A stretch of DNA of 64,000 nt from Myxococcales bacterium (GTDB lineage: Bacteria > Myxococcota_A > Bradymonadia > UBA7976 > UBA1532): NCBI GenBank assembly GCA_020633435.1, contig JACKDP010000006.1, positions 62,001 through 126,000 of the forward strand. The letters are read 5' to 3'. Below, piece by piece: positions 63,544 to 64,000 of the stretch (position 1 is its first letter; each line of letters starts with the position of its first letter). Position numbers and translations under genes: made by a program. The notes beneath the pieces were generated by a model. The model was not told the origin of the DNA. It saw nothing but the letters and a program-made list of their open reading frames with translations, and ran no database searches.

Positions 63544-64000
63544 ATGCGCTTTCGTGCCCTGATCTGGTGCTTGTTGCTGGTGTGGGCGGTGCCCGCGGGT
63601 GTGTACGGGCAGGACGAGCCCGAGGGGGACGTCCCGGGGGAGGGGGCGCCGCCCGACGGTGAAGCGCCGGAGGGCGAGGCCCCCGAAGGCGAGGCCCCGG
63701 ACGGCGAGGCCCCCGAGGGCGAGGCCCCGGCGGGTGAGGCCCCGGCGGGTGAGGCCCCGGACGGGGCGGCCCCCGACGGGGCGGCCCCTGGCGGTGACGC
63801 CGCCGAGCCCGCCTACCCCGAGGAGGCCCTGGGCGTGCTGCCCAAGCCCATCCTCGACGCCCTGCCCCGGTTCATGACGCGCTTCCTGCGGCTGAAGGAC
63901 TACGAGGCCCTGCGCGCCGCCTGCCCGCAGCCCGACGCCGAAGGCGTGGCCACCTGCCTCGACACCGAGGCCGCCCAGGCCGTGCTCGTCGAGCAGTTCG
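63544..64000 (+). CDS. Exported GEAP-repeat protein, C-terminus off the window
   Basis: ATG 63544 has AGGAG upstream and a Sec signal peptide (MRFRALIWCLLLVWAVPAGVYG). A low-complexity segment of GEAPx repeats (EAPEGEAPDGEAP, about 30-75) leads to a folded-looking region (VLPKPILDALPRFMTRFLRLKDYEAL) with Cys (ACPQPD, ATCLDTEA). The frame is open to the end of the window. The visible part gives no family call. Confidence 0.7.
   Translation, partial: MRFRALIWCLLLVWAVPAGVYGQDEPEGDVPGEGAPPDGEAPEGEAPEGEAPDGEAPEGEAPAGEAPAGEAPDGAAPDGAAPGGDAAEPAYPEEALGVLPKPILDALPRFMTRFLRLKDYEALRAACPQPDAEGVATCLDTEAAQAVLVEQF
63650..63790 (+). repeat. Tandem 15-18-bp repeats coding for GEAPx
   Basis: Repeated GGCGAGGCCCC-type units form the linker of the partial exported protein. 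They are variable in sequence (E/D/A at the fifth position) and slippage-prone. Confidence 0.7.

Overview
The window is very GC-rich (roughly 70% by eye). It is packed with short-spaced or overlapping genes, many starting at GTG or TTG. At least ten genes encode lipoproteins with an obvious lipobox, often followed by Asp/Ala/Gly-rich linkers. MopE-type Cys repeats, heme-motif lipoproteins, a kinase-ATPase-TPR giant protein and sigma54-like promoters are also present. Together these point to a myxobacterium-like organism (Myxococcota or a close relative). This is inferred from style; no rRNA or other species marker is present, and I saw no tRNA or CRISPR array.

Layout. 0-12.4 kb is housekeeping and signalling: a partial lipoprotein, a GNAT and two tandem isocitrate/isopropylmalate dehydrogenase paralogs on the minus strand, a Cys-nucleophile hydrolase, a binding-protein lipoprotein/histidine kinase/LuxR-type regulator chain, and a minus-strand operon of dihydropyrimidinase, TrmH-like methyltransferase, metallophosphoesterase and lipoprotein. 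12.4-17.3 kb is one giant lipoprotein (MopE repeats, amidohydrolase, thrombospondin-3 repeats, OB-like and lamin-tail domains) whose Gly-rich linker contains six apparent single-base indels. 17.4-21.0 kb holds an Eis-like acetyltransferase, a small protein and a beta-propeller lipoprotein.

21.1-32.7 kb is an accessory island: two IS630 remnants as 291-bp direct repeats, a visibly AT-richer two-gene cassette (21891-25375), an inverted pair of IS66 elements, and an IS3 element interrupted by a second IS3 element with a 4-bp target duplication. The second cassette protein ends in what looks like a degenerate diadenylate-cyclase (DisA_N/DAC) fold, and the first is an unrecognised Cys-motif, perhaps TIM-barrel, protein. 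This translationally coupled pair is the best candidate here for an undescribed (possibly conflict or defence) system.

32.7-64 kb returns to core style. It holds a secreted lectin/crystallin-like protein, a Cys-cluster protein with a heme and copper-monooxygenase lipoprotein, a miaA-aroA-cmk operon, a carboxypeptidase-regulatory-like lipoprotein, a di-heme beta-barrel protein with a heme lipoprotein, a GT39-like glycosyltransferase pair, and an exported Lys/Ala-Glu/Ala/Pro protein behind a sigma54-like promoter. It continues with an M20 peptidase, a PknK-like kinase-ATPase, a nitroreductase, a hotdog thioesterase, a peptidoglycan-binding/extensin-like lysin without a signal peptide, a UbiA-like prenyltransferase, a HAD hydrolase, a zinc-ribbon protein, a small beta-barrel protein and a partial exported GEAP-repeat protein. 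All functional calls rest on motifs read by eye; no database search was run.
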